Assembly (NCBI GenBank): GCA_013298205.1
Contig: JAAFJZ010000004.1
Coordinates: forward strand, 1-7,756
Reading direction: 5' to 3'
Source of the DNA: Cytophagales bacterium
GTDB lineage: Bacteria; Bacteroidota; Bacteroidia; Cytophagales; UBA9547
DNA length: 7,756 nucleotides
Part shown: positions 5,789 through 7,756 of the stretch, piece by piece
How the letters are laid out: every line of letters starts with the position of its first letter
Numbering within the stretch: the first letter of the stretch is position 1
The notes under the pieces: generated by a model
Told to the model about the DNA's origin: nothing
Databases searched by the model: none
The model's input: the letters and a program-made list of their open reading frames with translations, nothing else
Position numbers and translations under genes: made by a program

Positions 5789-7168
5789 TTAATCATTATC
5801 TGACTTATCTTTTTTGTCTTTGTTTTTAGCATTTTCAGCATTGGGAACATCGGTTATAAAATCGGGTGGAAAGCCATTAAATTGCCTCCAAATTTCATGA
5901 CCAATCATAACATTGTTAAGCATAGCCCAGCCATATACACCTGATCCTATTTGAAGCCTATCAGGCCATTTGTCATGTATTTCGTCTGGAACTACAATTA
6001 TTCTGAATTTATTTCCTGAAAAACTTACTTTATCAATTACAGCAACTTTTCCTCCAAAAGTACCTACTCCTGCATTAGGCCAACCTGAGAAAACAAGTGC
6101 TGGCCAGCCATCAAATTGCAAACGAAATTCCGAGCCAACATGAAGAAGTGGAATATCCATTGGTTTTACATATAACACGACTGCCAATTTTTTCACATCG
6201 GGCATAATGGTTACTATTTCGTCTCCCTCTTTTACTGTTTCTCCTAAGCCTTCTTTACTGGCTTTAATTATGGTCCCATCTTGAGGCGCTTTTATTACAT
6301 ATTGACCTGCTCTCATCTTCATATTTTCGTATTCTGTTGTCAGTTTTTGTAAATTAGCTTGGGCATCATAAAGATCAGCTTGAGTTAGTGCTTTTTCTGA
6401 AGCTGATTTTGCTATTTTATCATTGTAATCTGCTCGAATTGAGCTTAGTTCTATTAGTGCGTTTATTTTTTCATTTTGAGAAATGCTTAGTTTATTTTGA
6501 AATGTAGCTTTTTTGGCTTCTTCTTGTATTTGCTTTGCTTTACGTGTCTCAAGTTCTGTTAGCGATTTCAATCCTTGTTGGTAGAGTTTTTCCTGGGCTT
6601 GATATTGTCTTTGAGATATTTGATAATCTGTAAGTTGTGCCAAAAGTTCTATCGAATCATTTCTAACTTTATAAGAAGCTTGGTCAAATTTGTTTTTTGC
6701 TTTATTCAAACTCATTTGTAGCCCGTTTTGCAAAGCAGCAAGTTGCTGATTTAATGCATCAATTTTGGCATTTTTAGCTTGAATAGATTGTTTTTTGGCT
6801 TGTATTTGCAAAAGAAATCTAGAAAGTATTTGTGGATCTAGAAATTTATCTTTTATCTCAGAAATTACGGCAATGGTATCATCTTTTTTTACAAACTCAC
6901 CTTCACTTATATACCATTTTTCTATTCTTCCTGCAATAAAAGTTGGCACGCTTTGTGGTCTATCTTGCGGATTTAAAGCGGTAATTGTACCTTTGGTTTC
7001 AATATTTTGCTGCCAAGGAAGAAATAAAATTATAAAAAGTCCAAGCATAATTCCTGAAATCCAACGGACTACAATTTTTGTTTTTCTCGGGCTATTTACC
7101 AATTTAATGGAATAAAGCGGATATTCTTCCAAATCTTTGTTTATACTTTGTGATGAAAGATTAAGCAT
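5789..7168 (-). CDS. HlyD-family periplasmic adaptor (membrane fusion protein), 459 aa from the ATG at 7168
   Basis: The product is a membrane fusion protein that links an inner-membrane exporter to an outer-membrane channel. Numbered from the ATG: cytoplasmic N-terminus 1-32; one membrane anchor about 33-51 (ending FLPWQQ); first half of a lipoyl-like domain about 58-102 (AGRIEKWYISEGEFVKKDD at 79-97); a long Q/K/E-rich coiled-coil hairpin about 115-285; second lipoyl half VIKAPQDGTIIKASKEGLGE (291-310); a beta-barrel region about 325-420 including FDGWPALVFSGWPNAGVG (352-369); and a K/D-rich tail. Start choice: the frame stays open upstream to a TTG at 7225-7223 and a stop at 7273-7271, but no ATG occurs there. 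The ATG at 7168-7166 gives a beginning (MLNLSSQSIN) like Bacteroidota relatives. No ABC exporter or TolC gene lies next to it. The substrate is unknown. Confidence 0.92.
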   Translation of the reverse strand: MLNLSSQSINKDLEEYPLYSIKLVNSPRKTKIVVRWISGIMLGLFIILFLPWQQNIETKGTITALNPQDRPQSVPTFIAGRIEKWYISEGEFVKKDDTIAVISEIKDKFLDPQILSRFLLQIQAKKQSIQAKNAKIDALNQQLAALQNGLQMSLNKAKNKFDQASYKVRNDSIELLAQLTDYQISQRQYQAQEKLYQQGLKSLTELETRKAKQIQEEAKKATFQNKLSISQNEKINALIELSSIRADYNDKIAKSASEKALTQADLYDAQANLQKLTTEYENMKMRAGQYVIKAPQDGTIIKASKEGLGETVKEGDEIVTIMPDVKKLAVVLYVKPMDIPLLHVGSEFRLQFDGWPALVFSGWPNAGVGTFGGKVAVIDKVSFSGNKFRIIVVPDEIHDKWPDRLQIGSGVYGWAMLNNVMIGHEIWRQFNGFPPDFITDVPNAENAKNKDKKDKSDND

Positions 7169-7225
7169 ATTATTTTTGTTTGAAAAATTTTCTTCAATTG
7201 TTGCATAGGCTTTTGATAGATGCAA

Positions 7226-7491
7226 TTCTATTTTTTTGTGTACAAATCTTATTATTTTTGACCTAATTTCCTATTCATTTGGTATTTACTAAATAAACTT
7301 GTTTAAAGTTTGAAATTTTATATTGAATTAAGATTGTTAAAACCAATTTGAGAAAAAAGTCCTAAAACTTTAAAAATATCAATTTTTAAGGTTTATTAAT
7401 AATGATTTTATAAATTTTTTAAACGATTTTAATAAATTGCGTCAATCCGTTTCATTAAAATTCCAAAAAAATCATAGTTTTAAAATATTAC
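7226..7491. other. Divergent intergenic region between the HlyD and RDD genes
   Basis: Counted from the chosen HlyD start, the gene-free spacer is 323 bp (7169-7491). Its HlyD-proximal part (7169-7225) is the open frame up to the TTG. The rest is AT-rich, contains no credible small reading frame (only peptides of about 8 codons), and must hold promoters for both genes. No exact TAnnTTTG box is present for either direction. The nearest are AAGATTTG on the minus strand (7250-7243) and TAGTTTTA on the plus strand (7475-7482), each one base off. Inverted repeats here are a 13-bp near-palindrome TATTTACTAAATA (7283-7295), AAACTT/AAGTTT (7295-7300 and 7306-7311), and the stronger hairpin at 7365-7394. 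Confidence 0.6.
7365..7394 (+). promoter_or_regulatory. Strong hairpin (13-bp stem, 4-nt loop) upstream of the RDD gene
   Basis: AAACTTTAAAAAT (7365-7377) pairs with ATTTTTAAGGTTT (7382-7394) around the loop ATCA. Twelve pairs are Watson-Crick and one (T7369 with G7390) is a wobble in plus-strand RNA but an A/C mismatch in minus-strand RNA, so the fold favours a plus-strand transcript. It lies 97 bp before the RDD ATG and is not followed by a T-run on the plus strand, so it is not an ordinary intrinsic terminator in that direction. It could be a leader structure, a protein-binding palindrome or a chance AT fold. Confidence 0.45.
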
Positions 7492-7756
7492 ATGAAAAAA
7501 ATAACAGAACTAACAGAGACTAGAACACGAACAGTTCACACAAAAAATGCTTTCGGAATTAGAGAAAGAGGTACAGAAGAATATTTAGCAAAACGGCAAG
7601 TTAAAAGTGTTGGTTCGGGTCCAAGATTTGTTCATTTTTTAATTGATAATATTATTTTCCAAATCGTTTTTTACTTTTTGGGTAAGTTATTTTATTTGCT
7701 TTTGGATAACCCCAATATTGACATTCTTTACTACTTATTAGAAATTGTTATTATAA
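7492..7756 (+). CDS. RDD-family membrane protein, N-terminal part (cut by the window end)
   Basis: A plus-strand frame opens with ATG at 7492 and runs without a stop for 88 codons to the right edge, so only the N-terminus is visible. A hydrophilic, basic leader (residues 1-40; TETRTRTVH at 8-16) is followed by SGPRFVHFLIDNIIF (41-55). This is the start of an RDD domain, with R45 and D52 in the first membrane segment (about 47-71), and a second hydrophobic stretch begins near 77. RDD proteins are multi-pass membrane proteins, some linked to ion transport; the role here is not known. The gene is divergent from the HlyD adaptor across a 323-bp spacer. An in-frame stop (TAA at 7456-7458) lies upstream with no other ATG after it, which fixes the start. 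The family call rests on one motif block plus hydrophobicity. Confidence 0.82.
   Translation, partial: MKKITELTETRTRTVHTKNAFGIRERGTEEYLAKRQVKSVGSGPRFVHFLIDNIIFQIVFYFLGKLFYLLLDNPNIDILYYLLEIVII

Noticed and set aside
6795..7115. Plus-strand open frame of 106 codons inside the HlyD gene
   Set aside because: It is antisense to the lipoyl and membrane-anchor region of the adaptor and has no recognisable family pattern.

Overview
The window comes from an AT-rich bacterial chromosome, most likely a member of the Bacteroidota. The support is indirect: starts are preceded by A/T-rich stretches with no AGGAGG-like site, two upstream regions carry an exact TAnnTTTG box (the Bacteroidota -7 consensus), and the proteins look like Bacteroidota versions of their families. 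I cannot name a genus. No rRNA, tRNA, CRISPR array, insertion sequence or integrase was seen.

Layout: six complete genes lie on the minus strand and one partial gene on the plus strand. Reading in the minus direction from the right, there is a HlyD-type periplasmic adaptor (7168-5789). Next comes a polysaccharide-type ABC transporter permease (5598-4735). Then follow a circularly permuted ATP-grasp protein (4594-3116) and an alpha-E protein (3053-2109), a well-known amidoligase-associated pair. Last are two multi-pass membrane proteins (1971-1015 and 1018-107) that overlap by 4 bases; the first resembles DUF2157. At the right edge, the start of an RDD-family membrane protein (7492 onward, cut by the window end) is divergent from the HlyD gene.

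How the genes may work together: the ATP-grasp and alpha-E genes are almost certainly co-transcribed, with 62 bp between them and a candidate promoter box before the first. The membrane-protein pair is translationally coupled and may be a downstream extension of that operon or a separate unit. The permease has its own candidate promoter. It lacks a neighbouring ATPase, and the HlyD adaptor lacks a neighbouring ABC exporter or TolC, so both probably work with partners encoded outside the window.

The non-coding parts are the more unusual content. The 190-bp gap between the HlyD and permease genes holds three successive inverted repeats. One has a T-run oriented for plus-strand transcription although no plus-strand gene ends there. 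The 323-bp divergent gap before the RDD gene holds a 13-bp stem with a 4-nt loop. I do not see a clearly new defence or mobile system. The best candidates for a second look are the reduced ATP-grasp/alpha-E module followed by the membrane pair, and the structured intergenic regions.
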